64,000 bases of DNA from the NCBI RefSeq assembly GCF_902762735.1, contig NZ_CACWPP010000019.1, forward strand, positions 17,766-81,765, given 5' to 3'. Positions within the stretch are counted from its first letter, which is position 1, and each line of letters begins with the position of its first letter. The translations under genes were made by a program, and so were the position numbers. This DNA is from an uncultured Ruminococcus sp. GTDB lineage: Bacteria > Bacillota > Clostridia > Oscillospirales > Ruminococcaceae. The notes beneath the pieces were generated by a model. That model saw nothing but the letters and a program-made list of their open reading frames with translations, was not told the DNA's origin and did no database searches. Positions 36,110-44,712 of this stretch are shown in pieces.

Positions 36110-36735
36110 GTATGTATCGGCGCATTTCAATGCCGTCAAAGACGGCAGCCCGCGCCTGTTCATGCTTTCGGCTTTGCGTGCATCTTATTAGCTTTGCGCA
36201 ATTGCGTGATGGGGTCGGCAGTTCTCTTTTTATGGGGGTGTTCCCCTCCCTCCCGCCCGCGTATTATTGTGCCTTGAATATTGACACTCTATCGCGGGGG
36301 ACTGCCACGCGACTGTGTCGGCGTGTACGACCGCCGAAGGCGCTTCGCTGTTTAACGCCAGCAAAGCTGTCGCGCTAGAGAACGCGGGCAATTCGCGCCC
36401 GCACACAGGGAGCGGTGTTCGCGGGAAATGAGTACGCTCTTTTCTTAGCGAATTGCCCGCTTGTTTTTATCGAGGGTCTTGTCCTCTTTCCGTCGGGAGA
36501 ATTGTTCGCCCAAATAGATAGCACGTATCGTTGCTTTGCCGTTCCCCGATGCGAGAGGCTCTGCCCCTCGCGCTCCCCGCCACCCTGTATACCAAATCTT
36601 TGATTTGGTATATGCGAAGAGGGTGGACGAAAAGCTCGACTCGCGCATAGCTTTGTGTTCTTTCGCAGCTTCGTTGGCGGCACAGCATTCTCCAATGCAT
36701 GTCAATAATTATGCATTATGAATTATGAATTGTTT
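36110..36735 (+). repeat. repeat family 1, near-full copy B
   Basis: Long non-coding stretch matching 46258-46850 in order: GGTTCTCTT/GGCAGTTCTCTT box, CCGCCCGCG, GTGCCTTGAA, GACCGCCGAAG, GCGGGCAATTCGC, GAGTACGC, CTCTTTCCGTC, TTGTTCGCCCAAA, ATAGCACGTATCGTTGCTTT, the CCCCGATGCGAGAGG block and the AATTATG tail. A 24-bp palindrome (ATACCAAATC...GATTTGGTAT, near 36589-36612) is unique to this copy. Open frames here are composition artefacts. Confidence 0.85.
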
Positions 36736-37563
36736 AAGTTTGTCCATCGCCCACTGAGCATGCTTGTATCCATGCTCGTATAGCTTTTTCAGCTTGTCCC
36801 TGTCACCCTCGATGCGGTCAACGCCAAAGGTCGTTTTCGGCGTGAAAACAAATACTTTCCCCGCCCTCGACAATTCCATTATCTCGTCAACGCATTTATT
36901 GTAGCGTTCTGCCCTGCTCCCCATCGCCCGCGCAAATTCGGGGTGTTTCGCATATCGCTTCATGCACAGCTTTGTCAGACTGTCAGTCTGCTTGCGGTAG
37001 TCTCTCGGGCGCGTGAGTATGACGATATTCTTGTCACACCCCATCTCGATCGCTTTGCGGTAAGGTATCGGGTCAGCGATGCCGCCGTCAAGATACTTCT
37101 CGCCGTTTATCTCTATCTCGGGGAACAGCATGGGAAGCGCACAGCTCGCCCTCAGTTTCTGCCATGTCCTGTCTTTTTCATCAACAGGAAGATATTCAGC
37201 CCTGCCCGTGCGGACATTCGTGACAACTGCGTAAAATTCACCCTTGTACTGCCCGAAAGTCTCATAATCAAAGGGCAGCAGCTTATTGGGAATGGTATCG
37301 TAGTCGTAATCAAGATTGTAATAACTGCGGTTTTTGGGGTCAAACAGATGTTTCACGCCCATATACTCGGGCGTAGGCATGAACTCGGTGGCAAGGCGGT
37401 AATTTCTGCCGCGCTGTTTTGATGCATAACTAACGCCAAAAGCCGAACCTGCCGACACACCGAATATCTTATCAGCCATTATACCGTTATCCAGCAGTGC
37501 ATCAAGTATCCCGCAGGAGTAGACCGTCCTGCTCGCGCCGCCTTCCAAAGTCAATCCCAGCAT
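36709..37563 (-). CDS. patatin-like phospholipase
   Basis: 284 residues. Patatin-type serine lipase acting on acyl esters. The oxyanion Gly-rich LEGGASR (residues 6-12), nucleophile elbow GVSAGS (S37) and catalytic Asp in LDGGIADP (D159) are all present. The subgroup resembles bacterial YjjU/RssA-type proteins. The last seven residues (QFIIHNA) and the stop codon are encoded by the heptad tail of repeat family 1, so the natural C-terminus was probably altered by that element. The start lies 4 bases after the stop of the upstream membrane protein gene, so the two are coupled. Confidence 0.92.
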   Translation of the reverse strand: MLGLTLEGGASRTVYSCGILDALLDNGIMADKIFGVSAGSAFGVSYASKQRGRNYRLATEFMPTPEYMGVKHLFDPKNRSYYNLDYDYDTIPNKLLPFDYETFGQYKGEFYAVVTNVRTGRAEYLPVDEKDRTWQKLRASCALPMLFPEIEINGEKYLDGGIADPIPYRKAIEMGCDKNIVILTRPRDYRKQTDSLTKLCMKRYAKHPEFARAMGSRAERYNKCVDEIMELSRAGKVFVFTPKTTFGVDRIEGDRDKLKKLYEHGYKHAQWAMDKLKQFIIHNA

Positions 37564-37567
37564 CTGC

Positions 37568-38101
37568 TCACCTCACCAGACTTTCCGCCGCCGACTCAAT
37601 GTCAGGTACGGCTTCTATCTTGTACTTTCTGCCCATATCCCTGAAAACGCCTGTAAGTTCGTCCATAGTATTCTGTGTGGCGTTATCGTCTTCGATAAGT
37701 GCGATAACATTCATGTTCATTTTATCCACCGAGAAAATATCTTTTATCTCGTCAATAGTTATCTCGCTTCCCTTATAGAGGAAAGTGCTGCCCGAGACCT
37801 TGATATTTTCATACACTGCCGTATCAGATGACTCGTTTTCAGTGGAAGAAGCGCTGCGGGAAGAGCTTTCAGAACTATCATCAGCAGCAGATATGAGGGG
37901 CTTATCGACACCGCCTTTATGTTCTTTTCTGCCAAGTCCGTCAAACAAGCCGAGCAATTCCGCAAGCAGCAGTGCCACTATCGCGATAAGTATGAGCAGA
38001 ATGATAGTAGCCATTCTGCTGTTTTTCTTTTTTTTCTGATATTTTTTCTGCATTTCGGCATCTTCGCGGAACATTCTTTCGACATCTTTTTCGATGCTCA
38101 T
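37568..38101 (-). CDS. single-span membrane protein with ExbD-like outer domain
   Basis: 177 residues from the ATG at 38099-38101 (GGAGGTCC upstream; the open frame extends eight codons further). A charged cytoplasmic N-terminus (Lys-rich around 18-30), one span at about 31-52, a Ser-rich linker (about 65-95) and a C-terminal domain (about 97-177). The pattern FLYKGSEITIDEIKDIF...VIALIEDDNATQNTMDELTGVFRDM resembles the periplasmic part of ExbD/TolR proteins. No ExbB partner is nearby. Co-transcribed with the patatin. Confidence 0.75.
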   Translation of the reverse strand: MSIEKDVERMFREDAEMQKKYQKKKKNSRMATIILLILIAIVALLLAELLGLFDGLGRKEHKGGVDKPLISAADDSSESSSRSASSTENESSDTAVYENIKVSGSTFLYKGSEITIDEIKDIFSVDKMNMNVIALIEDDNATQNTMDELTGVFRDMGRKYKIEAVPDIESAAESLVR

Positions 38102-38159
38102 AGCGGGGACCTCCAGTCTAAGCAAGGCAGTTTTTTAAGCAACTGCACATCACATTTTT

Positions 38160-38188
38160 ATTATAGCACATTATTCTTCAAAAGTAAA
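38160..38188 (-). promoter_or_regulatory. promoter of the ExbD-like / patatin operon
   Basis: Minus-strand TTTACT (38183-38188), 17 bases, TATAAT (38160-38165). Confidence 0.55.
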
Positions 38189-38205
38189 GTGAGGGCGATA
38201 ATTGA

Positions 38206-38234
38206 TTGACTTTAGTTCAGCGGTATGATATAAT
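38206..38234 (+). promoter_or_regulatory. promoter towards mtnN
   Basis: TTGACT (38206-38211), 17 bases, TATAAT (38229-38234). The leader of about 415 nt would run through repeat copy E. Confidence 0.65.
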
Positions 38235-38254
38235 TAAAATAAGAAAGCCGAGCT

Positions 38255-38600
38255 TAACAATCCATAATTATTGACATACATCGGGAAAGCAGTCTGCAAG
38301 CGAAACAGAGAATTAGTTGAGCGAACAAAGAAAACGACGGAAAGAGGACGTTTCCCTGCCCGCGTGATATTAGCTCGACAGCTTTGCCGGCGTTATACAG
38401 CTTTGCCGGCGTTATACAGCGATAGAATGTCAATAGTTCAAGGCACAAGACCCTGCGGGTGGGCGGGCGGGCAGTCACCCCAAAGAAGAGAACCGCCGAC
38501 ACGCAAACGCAGTTTCACAAAGCAAATAAGCGGCACACATATACCGCGTATGGCGTGCGGCGCAAGACTGTTTCGGCGCGACACCCGCCGTCCGAACGAG
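38255..38600 (-). repeat. repeat family 1, inverted and internally deleted (copy E)
   Basis: Reading on the minus strand it contains the AACCGCC...TTCTCTTCTTTGGGG box, CCCGCAGGGTCTTGTGCC, TTGAACTATTGACATTC, CTCTTTCCGTC, TTTGTTCG and then TCAATAATTATG, the order seen in copies B and C but with the middle missing. It also holds two direct copies of a 19-20 bp unit CAGCTTTGCCGGCGTTATA (38391-38428). Confidence 0.75.
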
Positions 38601-38654
38601 ATCTCCGCATGAACTAAAAATCAAACACCCAATAAAACTAAGGAGGATAAACAC

Positions 38655-39383
38655 ATGTTCAAAGACACCAAAAACTACACAGTAGGCGTTATCGGCGCTA
38701 TGAAAGCCGAGATAGATGCCCTCAAGCCAAAGCTGGAAAACGGAGGTACTGCCACCGTCAGCGGCATCGAATTTGTATACGGCGAACTTTTCGGCATGAA
38801 TGTCGTAGCAGCTGTATGCGGTATCGGCAAAGTTTTCGCCGCCATATGTGCTGAAGCTATGATAGTCACTTTCAAGCCCGATGTCATCATAAATGCGGGT
38901 GTCGGCGGTTCGCTGACCGACAAGCTGGATATAGGCGATGCAGGCATAGCAACAGCTGTTGTTCAGCACGATATGGATACTACTCCTCTGGGCGACCCTA
39001 AGGGGCTTATATCGGGCATAAACAAAGTCTACTTCGACTGCGCCGATGAATGCGTTTCACTGCTGACAGAAGCCGCCGCCGAACACGGCATCAACTGTGC
39101 TAAGGGCGTTATAGCTTCGGGCGACTGCTTTGTTAACAGCGCCGTTAAGCGCGATGAACTCAGGAACGATTTCAGCGCCATAGTCTGCGAGATGGAGAGC
39201 GGTGCGATAGGACATGTCTGCTATGTCAACGGCACTCCTTTCGGCGTACTGAGGACCATCTCCGACAACGGCGATGACGAGTCCCACAACGACTATGCCG
39301 TTTCGCTGAAAAAAGCCGCCGCCGCTGAACTGGAGATACTTGACAGCTTCCTCAGAAAGCTGGGCGAAAAGCATTCCCGATAA
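38655..39383 (+). CDS. mtnN: 5'-methylthioadenosine / S-adenosylhomocysteine nucleosidase
   Basis: 242 residues. Cleaves methylthioadenosine and S-adenosylhomocysteine to free adenine, recycling methylation by-products. Features are GAMKAEI near the N-terminus, the glycine strand VCGIGKVFAA, INAGVGGSL, GDCFVNS, CEMESGAIGHVC (purine/ribose site) and the C-terminal SDNGDD with the catalytic Asp. AGGAGG lies 8 bases before the ATG. It stands alone between oppositely oriented copies of repeat family 1 (38255-38600 and 39429-39638) and has its own terminator. Confidence 0.95.
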   Translation: MFKDTKNYTVGVIGAMKAEIDALKPKLENGGTATVSGIEFVYGELFGMNVVAAVCGIGKVFAAICAEAMIVTFKPDVIINAGVGGSLTDKLDIGDAGIATAVVQHDMDTTPLGDPKGLISGINKVYFDCADECVSLLTEAAAEHGINCAKGVIASGDCFVNSAVKRDELRNDFSAIVCEMESGAIGHVCYVNGTPFGVLRTISDNGDDESHNDYAVSLKKAAAAELEILDSFLRKLGEKHSR

Positions 39384-39386
39384 CAC

Positions 39387-39427
39387 ATATCCCCGAAGCG
39401 CCTTGCAGTGCTTCGGGGATATTTTGT
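39387..39427 (+). terminator. mtnN terminator
   Basis: Stem ATATCCCCGAAGCG/CTTCGGGGATAT followed by TTTTG. Confidence 0.85.
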
Positions 39428-39428
39428 A

Positions 39429-39638
39429 TGCTGTTGCTTTGCAGTGCCCTCTTTTTAGCTTGTCAGATCTGCATTTGCGGGCTGGCGGTTCTCTTCTTTG
39501 GGGCGACTGCCCGCCCACCCACCCGCAGGGTCTCGTGCCTTGAACTATTGACATTCTATCGCTTTGGAGCGGCGGTCAAACGCCTGCGGAAGTTTGCCGT
39601 TTTTATCGCTTTGACTCGGCTCTGCTCTGTCTGCGTCA
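39429..39638 (+). repeat. repeat family 1, 5' part (copy D)
   Basis: Holds GGCGGTTCTCTTCTTTGGGG, CCACCCGCAGGGTCTCGTGC and TTGAACTATTGACATTCTATC, matching copy E in the opposite orientation and the first part of copies B and C. No heptad tail. Confidence 0.75.
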
Positions 39639-40418
39639 TTATTTGCTTATTTTTCGCTTTTTCAGCTTTTCCACGACCGTGTCTTTCAGGAAAAATCCCG
39701 CTACTCCCAATACTACCGCCGCACCTATCAGACATATGACAGGCACAGCGTTGCCGTCAATGGCGTTGCTGCCCAGTAAAGTTGACATAAGAATCGCGGG
39801 CAGTCGGCAGGGCATAACATAAAGGAAGAAATCTTTCCTCTTCACAGGAGTCAGCGGAACGATATAAGATATGACATCTTTCGGTATCCCAGGGATAAGG
39901 TATAATATCACCAAAACCCTTATGAGACTTTTCTCGTCCTGCAAAAACTTGAATTTCTTCATCACTTTGTCGTCCACAAAGGCTTCCACCAGCGGTCTGC
40001 CAAAGCGCTTGACCATAAGGAATATCGCCAGCGTTCCCAGCAAAGTCCCCGCAAAACTCAGCAGACAGCCCATGTGCCACCCGAACAGCACTCCCCCGAT
40101 TATCTGCACGGGCGGTATCACCGCGATAATTACCTGTAACGCCTGTATCAGCGTGAATATCGCCATCGCCTCAATGCCCGAATATCGCGTTTCCAGCATT
40201 TCTTTCAGCTTTTCCATGCCTGCTTCGGTGCGCAGTTCCTTGATAAGGGGGATGCACGCGATAGTCACCCCCGCCAGCAGAAGCAGTATCACCACCACCG
40301 TAACTATCTGCACCTTCCGCTTGTTTCGGCGGCGATGCCGTTCGCGCAGTTCATCAGCTTTAGTTTCTATCTCTTCTTTAATGTGTTCTATCTCGTTGGT
40401 AAGTTTGTGTTCTTTCAT
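39639..40418 (-). CDS. TVP38/TMEM64 (VTT, DedA-like) membrane protein
   Basis: 259 residues. A charged cytoplasmic N-terminus (to about 35) precedes a first span (about 36-58). The VTT domain follows (about 85-235), with VIPPVQIIGGVLFGWHMGCLLSFAG, GTLAIFLMVKRFGRP and YLIPGIPKDVISYIVPLTPV, the conserved re-entrant-loop signatures. Relatives are integral membrane proteins implicated in lipid scrambling or transport. ORF end lies at the border of repeat copy D. A foldback repeat (40444-40546) is immediately upstream. Confidence 0.9.
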   Translation of the reverse strand: MKEHKLTNEIEHIKEEIETKADELRERHRRRNKRKVQIVTVVVILLLLAGVTIACIPLIKELRTEAGMEKLKEMLETRYSGIEAMAIFTLIQALQVIIAVIPPVQIIGGVLFGWHMGCLLSFAGTLLGTLAIFLMVKRFGRPLVEAFVDDKVMKKFKFLQDEKSLIRVLVILYLIPGIPKDVISYIVPLTPVKRKDFFLYVMPCRLPAILMSTLLGSNAIDGNAVPVICLIGAAVVLGVAGFFLKDTVVEKLKKRKISK

Positions 40419-40443
40419 TTTGTGTCACCGTTTCTATTCTGTT

Positions 40444-40546
40444 TATAGCGATCCGCCTTAAAATTCAGACAAGATCCGGTCACAAAACCCATAGATCCCA
40501 GCTTTTGCGACCGGATCTTGTGAATTTAAACAGTTGGATCGCTATA
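40444..40546. repeat. foldback repeat family 4, copy 2
   Basis: Ends TATAGCGATCC and GGATCGCTATA form an 11-bp inverted repeat. An inner stem ACAAGATCCGGTC/GACCGGATCTTGT surrounds CCATAGATCCCAGC. Same sequence family as 21674-21772, reversed. Confidence 0.85.
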
Positions 40547-40587
40547 AGAGTAATTGACATGCACGATGCAGCCGCACCCTCGTCCCG

Positions 40588-41193
40588 CTATTTTCTGCGC
40601 AGTATCTTCTTCCTGAACCAGCTTATATACACATCTACCACAAGGCTCAGGAATTTATCGTATACCAGAAAGCAGACCTCAGCTTCGCCCCACAGCAAGG
40701 GCAGAGAGTATTTTCCGAAAAACTCCGTCCCCTCCAGCATATCCACCGCAGGGAACAACAGCTTGAAAAGGTTGTAATATATGACTATCGCCGCGTTGAA
40801 TACCGCCAGCTTCACCAGCCACACCACAGCTTTGTTTTTCATCTTTGCAAGCCAAAACTGCAATATCGGATAATATCCCATGAATAATATGAACAGCAGT
40901 GAAGCCTCGAAATTCGGCGTGATGAATATACACAGCAGGCTGACCGCACAGTATGTCGCGATAGCCCAGCGGCTGTCTGTCTCGACTATCATCACCACCA
41001 TCAGCACTCCCGCAAACACAGGTATCGAATAACTCAATCCCGGCAGAAATGAACTGCAAAACATCAGCAGCAGGCAGACTGCCGAACATATCCCTCCCAG
41101 CGCCACTCGAAACGCCGTTCTGCCATAAGCGCGTTTTTTGTTATTTTCAGCGTCGGGCAAGGGGCACACTCTCCTCATGTATAATATTGGCAT
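40588..41193 (-). CDS. multi-span membrane protein, possibly an S-component-like protein
   Basis: 201 residues with about five membrane spans (about 27-50, 55-70, 75-95, 98-112, 120-140) and a basic C-terminus. The size and small-loop layout recall ECF S components, but no diagnostic motif is seen, so this is only a possibility. The start is uncertain: the ATG at 41191 begins inside an AT-rich promoter-like segment, while AGGAGAG near 41170 would suit a TTG at about 41158. Confidence 0.65.
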   Translation of the reverse strand: MPILYMRRVCPLPDAENNKKRAYGRTAFRVALGGICSAVCLLLMFCSSFLPGLSYSIPVFAGVLMVVMIVETDSRWAIATYCAVSLLCIFITPNFEASLLFILFMGYYPILQFWLAKMKNKAVVWLVKLAVFNAAIVIYYNLFKLLFPAVDMLEGTEFFGKYSLPLLWGEAEVCFLVYDKFLSLVVDVYISWFRKKILRRK

Positions 41194-41324
41194 ACCGCTG
41201 ATGATTATGCACCATACATCTCGACAGTGAGAACTGTCTGACCATGCCGCATAAAGTCAGTTTCTGTCATACATATGATAACATATCAATGTGTATTTTC
41301 TGTGATACGGCACGCCCTCAGAAA

Positions 41325-41358
41325 ACAAAAAACGGACAGGACTGCACGTCCTGCCCGT
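41325..41358 (-). terminator. terminator of the lipoprotein-CBS-carboxypeptidase operon
   Basis: Minus-strand ACGGGCAGGAC/GTCCTGTCCGT stem followed by six T. Confidence 0.85.
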
Positions 41359-41367
41359 CATAATGTT

Positions 41368-42588
41368 TTAAGCCTCGTAGTTCTCGTCAGCCGCAGGTCT
41401 TGAACTGCTTGCGGTATCATCGCCGATAACGATCACAGTTTCGCTCTCAGCCTTGCTTTCGCTGCCGCTCTCTTCCTCGCTGCTCTCGTCCTCACTGCTC
41501 TCATCAGCCGCGGGAGCTGTACCCACTGCACCCGGCAGATAGTTCTCGTAGACCATTATAGTATCTTCGGTAGCTATCAGGTCGCCGTCAGACTTGGTAG
41601 TGATGCAGATATACTCCTTGCCGCCGTACTCAACGACTGTTGCCAGGCAGTACATCGACTCATCAGTGAAGCCCGTCTTGCCGCCCTCCAGCTTCGCGTC
41701 CTCCTCACCGTCCTGGTCAGCGTCGATAAAGTAGCCGCCGAAACGTGCGTGAAGTATGCTGTCAAGCTCAATGCCGTCCTCAAACTCCTGTGTGGGCTTG
41801 GTCGTCCACTTCTCAGCGAACATCACCTTTCGGCAGACATCATTCTGTAAGCAAGCCCTTGTTATGACCGCCATATCCTGTGCGGTGGTGTAGTGCTGTT
41901 TATCATGCAGACCGCTGGCGTTGACAAAGTTCGTGTCAGCCAGCCCCAGCTCAGCCGCCTTGTCGTTCATCATCTTCACGAATTCCTTCTCACTGCCCGC
42001 TATGGCATTTGCAAGACCCAGTGTGCCGTCAGCACCGCTCGGCAGTATCGCCGCATACATCAGGTCCTCCATAGTAGCCTCATCGCCTGCCACATAGCCT
42101 GCGCGTGAAGCATTTTCTTCTATCAGCGGATCAATGTCATTGTCAGTGAACTTGTACTTAGCCTGCATATCGGTGATATTCTCGGCAGCCACCAGCAGTG
42201 TCATCAGCTTTGTCAGCGATGCGGGATATATCTTCTTGTCATATTTGAGACCTGCCAGTATCTCGTTGCTCTCAGCGTCCAGCAGGACAGCTGTGCTGAA
42301 TGTGGAATCCTTCAGGTTTATTACCTGATAACTGCTTGAAATGGCAGGTATCATCGAAGGCTTCACCTCAGGCACATCCACCACTATCTCCTCTTCCGCA
42401 GTGGTGTCCTCTTCGGGAGTTGTCTCCTCAGTGCTGTAACCCGACGGCATCGGTGCTGAAACACTGTCGTTGGGCTTTATCGTCTTGCGCCCCGTAACGA
42501 CCATGAGCGCACAGCTCACCGCCACAATTATGATCATTACCAGCACAGCGACTATCGCCGCGCCGCCCTTACGGTTGGTGTTCTTCAT
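41368..42588 (-). CDS. D-alanyl-D-alanine carboxypeptidase (peptidase S11)
   Basis: 406 residues. One N-terminal membrane anchor (about 10-32), then a Thr/Glu-rich linker to about residue 75. The catalytic domain shows SLTK (S124-K127), SGADG at 184 in place of the usual SxN, and GGKTGF. The tail (about 355-406) is Ser/Glu-rich and disordered. Trims peptidoglycan stem peptides outside the membrane. It follows the CBS gene by 24 bases and forms an operon with it and the lipoprotein gene. As in the partial paralogue at 1-466, the second motif lacks Asn. Confidence 0.92.
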   Translation of the reverse strand: MKNTNRKGGAAIVAVLVMIIIVAVSCALMVVTGRKTIKPNDSVSAPMPSGYSTEETTPEEDTTAEEEIVVDVPEVKPSMIPAISSSYQVINLKDSTFSTAVLLDAESNEILAGLKYDKKIYPASLTKLMTLLVAAENITDMQAKYKFTDNDIDPLIEENASRAGYVAGDEATMEDLMYAAILPSGADGTLGLANAIAGSEKEFVKMMNDKAAELGLADTNFVNASGLHDKQHYTTAQDMAVITRACLQNDVCRKVMFAEKWTTKPTQEFEDGIELDSILHARFGGYFIDADQDGEEDAKLEGGKTGFTDESMYCLATVVEYGGKEYICITTKSDGDLIATEDTIMVYENYLPGAVGTAPAADESSEDESSEEESGSESKAESETVIVIGDDTASSSRPAADENYEA

Positions 42589-42612
42589 TTCTCCTTACCA
42601 TTCCTTTCAGAT

Positions 42613-43059
42613 TTATATGTCAGCATTATTGATTTCCTCATTATTTGCCGCTTTTGCCGCCGCAATAGTGTCATAGCAGTACGAAAGAATATCCTTTCTT
42701 GTAACTATGCCTATAAATATCCCTCTGTCGTCTATCACGGGAACAAAGTTCTGCTCCATGCTCAGCAGTATCAGCTCCTCCACCGTAGCCGAAACGTTCA
42801 CGGGACGCATCTTCACCTTTGCAGGTATCTTTTCCAGCGGATAATTCTCCATCTCGCGTATGTCATACATGCCGCGCTCGACCATGAACCTGAGAAAATC
42901 ACCCTCAGATATGGTCTTTACGAACCGCCCCTCCCTGTTTATGACAGGCACAGCGGAATAGCCGTGATTTTTCATCTTCTCCAGCGTCTGTCTCGCGGTA
43001 AAATCGTCGTATATATATTCAATGCACGCTTTAGGGTGCAGTAATTTCAAGATATTCAT
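42613..43059 (-). CDS. CBS-domain protein
   Basis: 148 residues consisting of two CBS motifs (about 12-65 and 82-140, each ending in a GIxxGIVTRKDIL or EGRFVKTISEGDFL pattern). Tandem CBS domains bind adenine nucleotides and act as sensors. No other domain is attached. It sits 21 bases after the lipoprotein gene and 24 before the carboxypeptidase gene, in a three-gene operon. Confidence 0.9.
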   Translation of the reverse strand: MNILKLLHPKACIEYIYDDFTARQTLEKMKNHGYSAVPVINREGRFVKTISEGDFLRFMVERGMYDIREMENYPLEKIPAKVKMRPVNVSATVEELILLSMEQNFVPVIDDRGIFIGIVTRKDILSYCYDTIAAAKAANNEEINNADI

Positions 43060-43080
43060 TATGTCTAACCTCAGCGTCCG

Positions 43081-44037
43081 TCAGGCATCATATCCGTAGG
43101 TGTATACCAGAGAAGTGAAGTCCTCATAAGATATGTTCCTGAGCTTGTCATCTCCGAAGCCCGCCTCAGCCAGCTCATCGGCAGTCACGTTCGCCGTCAC
43201 AAATATAGCCTGACAGTAGCCCAGTTTCTGCTCGGCAGTCATGCTGTCAAAATCGACAAAATCTTTGATAAACGCCGTGTCGAACACCGTCCTGTCAAGT
43301 TCGTGTGTCTCGCCGTCGCTGGCAGTCAGCTCACCGCCCGCGCCGTACATTATATCCCTGACCAGCCTGGTCTCGGTCATGCCCTCGTCGCCGTTTTCCT
43401 CTTCCACCATATACCTTGTGGTGTATTTAACAGGCAGACCCGTCTGCTTGTCAAAATAAAAGTCCATCACGGTTATATAAGTGCCGCCCGTGTAAGTATA
43501 TTCCTCAGCCTCATAGACCGCCGCTTCATTAGGGTCTATATTAGTATCGGTCGCAGGAAGGCGCTGTTCCACCACCGTTTCAATTAGCGTTTCGGGCTTG
43601 CCCTGCGTCCGCTTGCGGAAGATGCCGCAGACACTGTCAAAATCATAAGCCTCACCGTTTACCGATATACAGCCGTTTGTGCCAATATCGCCTGTCTGCA
43701 CCTCATAATAATCGTCACCATCGACCACCCTGTAAATATCGGTCTCGATGCCGTCAGGGTCGGTGTATGTCAGTCTCAGACTGTACTGCGAGCTTTGGAA
43801 CATGTCATACGCCTGCATGATGAACTGCCCGTCAACGGCAGTCAGCGCAGGTTCGGCATTATCCTCTCCGTCAGTGGCAGATTCATCATTACTGCTTTCC
43901 TCTGCCGCAGAACTTGTCATTATTTCATTGTTTTCAGCTGACTTGCTGCTGTCTTTATTTTTCTTATCACCGCAGGAAGCACAGCACAGCACCAGCGCCG
44001 CGGCTGTCAGAACAGCGGCTGATCTATATGCTTTCAT
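43081..44037 (-). CDS. lipoprotein of unknown function
   Basis: 318 residues. Lipobox CCASC gives an anchored Cys at about residue 22. A Ser/Glu/Asp spacer (about 25-65) leads to a strand-rich domain with QYSLRLTYTDPDGIETDIYRV, GDIGTNGCISVNG and VMDFYFDKQTGLPVKYTT, reminiscent of LolA/RseB-like outer-wall proteins. The C-terminal ~70 residues are helical. First gene of the operon with the CBS protein and the carboxypeptidase. Confidence 0.8.
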   Translation of the reverse strand: MKAYRSAAVLTAAALVLCCASCGDKKNKDSSKSAENNEIMTSSAAEESSNDESATDGEDNAEPALTAVDGQFIMQAYDMFQSSQYSLRLTYTDPDGIETDIYRVVDGDDYYEVQTGDIGTNGCISVNGEAYDFDSVCGIFRKRTQGKPETLIETVVEQRLPATDTNIDPNEAAVYEAEEYTYTGGTYITVMDFYFDKQTGLPVKYTTRYMVEEENGDEGMTETRLVRDIMYGAGGELTASDGETHELDRTVFDTAFIKDFVDFDSMTAEQKLGYCQAIFVTANVTADELAEAGFGDDKLRNISYEDFTSLVYTYGYDA

Positions 44038-44102
44038 TTTCTATCATTGTTCCTTTCATGGACATTTCACAGGCACAGCCTGTCCACAGCTGTACATCAT
44101 TT

Positions 44103-44131
44103 ATTATACACCCCGTTAACCTTGATGTCAA
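44103..44131 (-). promoter_or_regulatory. promoter of the lipoprotein operon
   Basis: Perfect minus-strand TTGACA (44126-44131), 17 bases, TATAAT (44103-44108). Confidence 0.85.
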
Positions 44132-44277
44132 GTGAAATTTTAAAGCAAAACCGCAGGATATTTTAGTAAATAAGCATAGTACAGCCCACACCGCACGGCT
44201 ATCAGTCCGAAATATCGGATAAGAGAAGCACACATGCACCGTGCGGAACATCTGCACAGAAACAGCATACACAAGGC

Positions 44278-44602
44278 GATGCCCGCGCATGACCTGTCAG
44301 CGCTGTGACCTCCCCATTCGTCCCCGCCGCAGAATTTTTCCCTGTATGCTGTGCTTTCGCAGTCTCGCGGCATTATTGAGCGAAACGCAAAACATTCGCG
44401 AAAAAATCACATACTATACCCGCGCCCGCATACCGTCGGGCGATGCCCGTGCATGACCTGTCAGCGCTGTGACCTCCCCATTCGTCCCGCCGCAGAATTT
44501 TTCCCTGTATGCTGTGCTTTCGCAGTCTCTCCGCGATATGTATCTCGCGGCAATATGTGCTTTATTTTGACAATATTATTGTGCGAAACGCCGAAATGCT
44601 CG
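44278..44602 (+). repeat. two direct repeats of ~125-160 bp in a non-coding region
   Basis: Copy 1 (44278-44402) and copy 2 (44441-44602) share CGATGCCCG, GCATGACCTGTCAGCGCTGT, GCCGCAGAATTTTTCCCTGT, ATGCTGTGCTTTCGCAGTCT and GCGAAACGC. The wider gap 44132-44640 has no supported gene. Confidence 0.85.
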
Positions 44603-44640
44603 GGAAAAGTCGATTTTTTCAAAAAAAGTGAAAAAAGCAC

Positions 44641-44669
44641 TTGCATTTTTTCTGAAATTGAGTTATTAT
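44641..44669 (+). promoter_or_regulatory. mazG promoter
   Basis: TTGCAT (44641-44646), 17 bases, TATTAT (44664-44669). Confidence 0.6.
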
Positions 44670-44712
44670 ATTAAAGCACCCTTTCGAGAGGGTGGGCAAA
44701 GAGGTGAATTTT

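Noticed and set aside
36110-36735. Coding genes inside repeat family 1 (several 60-106 codon frames)
   Set aside because: Frames differ between copies, have no ribosome sites, and are disrupted by small insertions that do not preserve frame.
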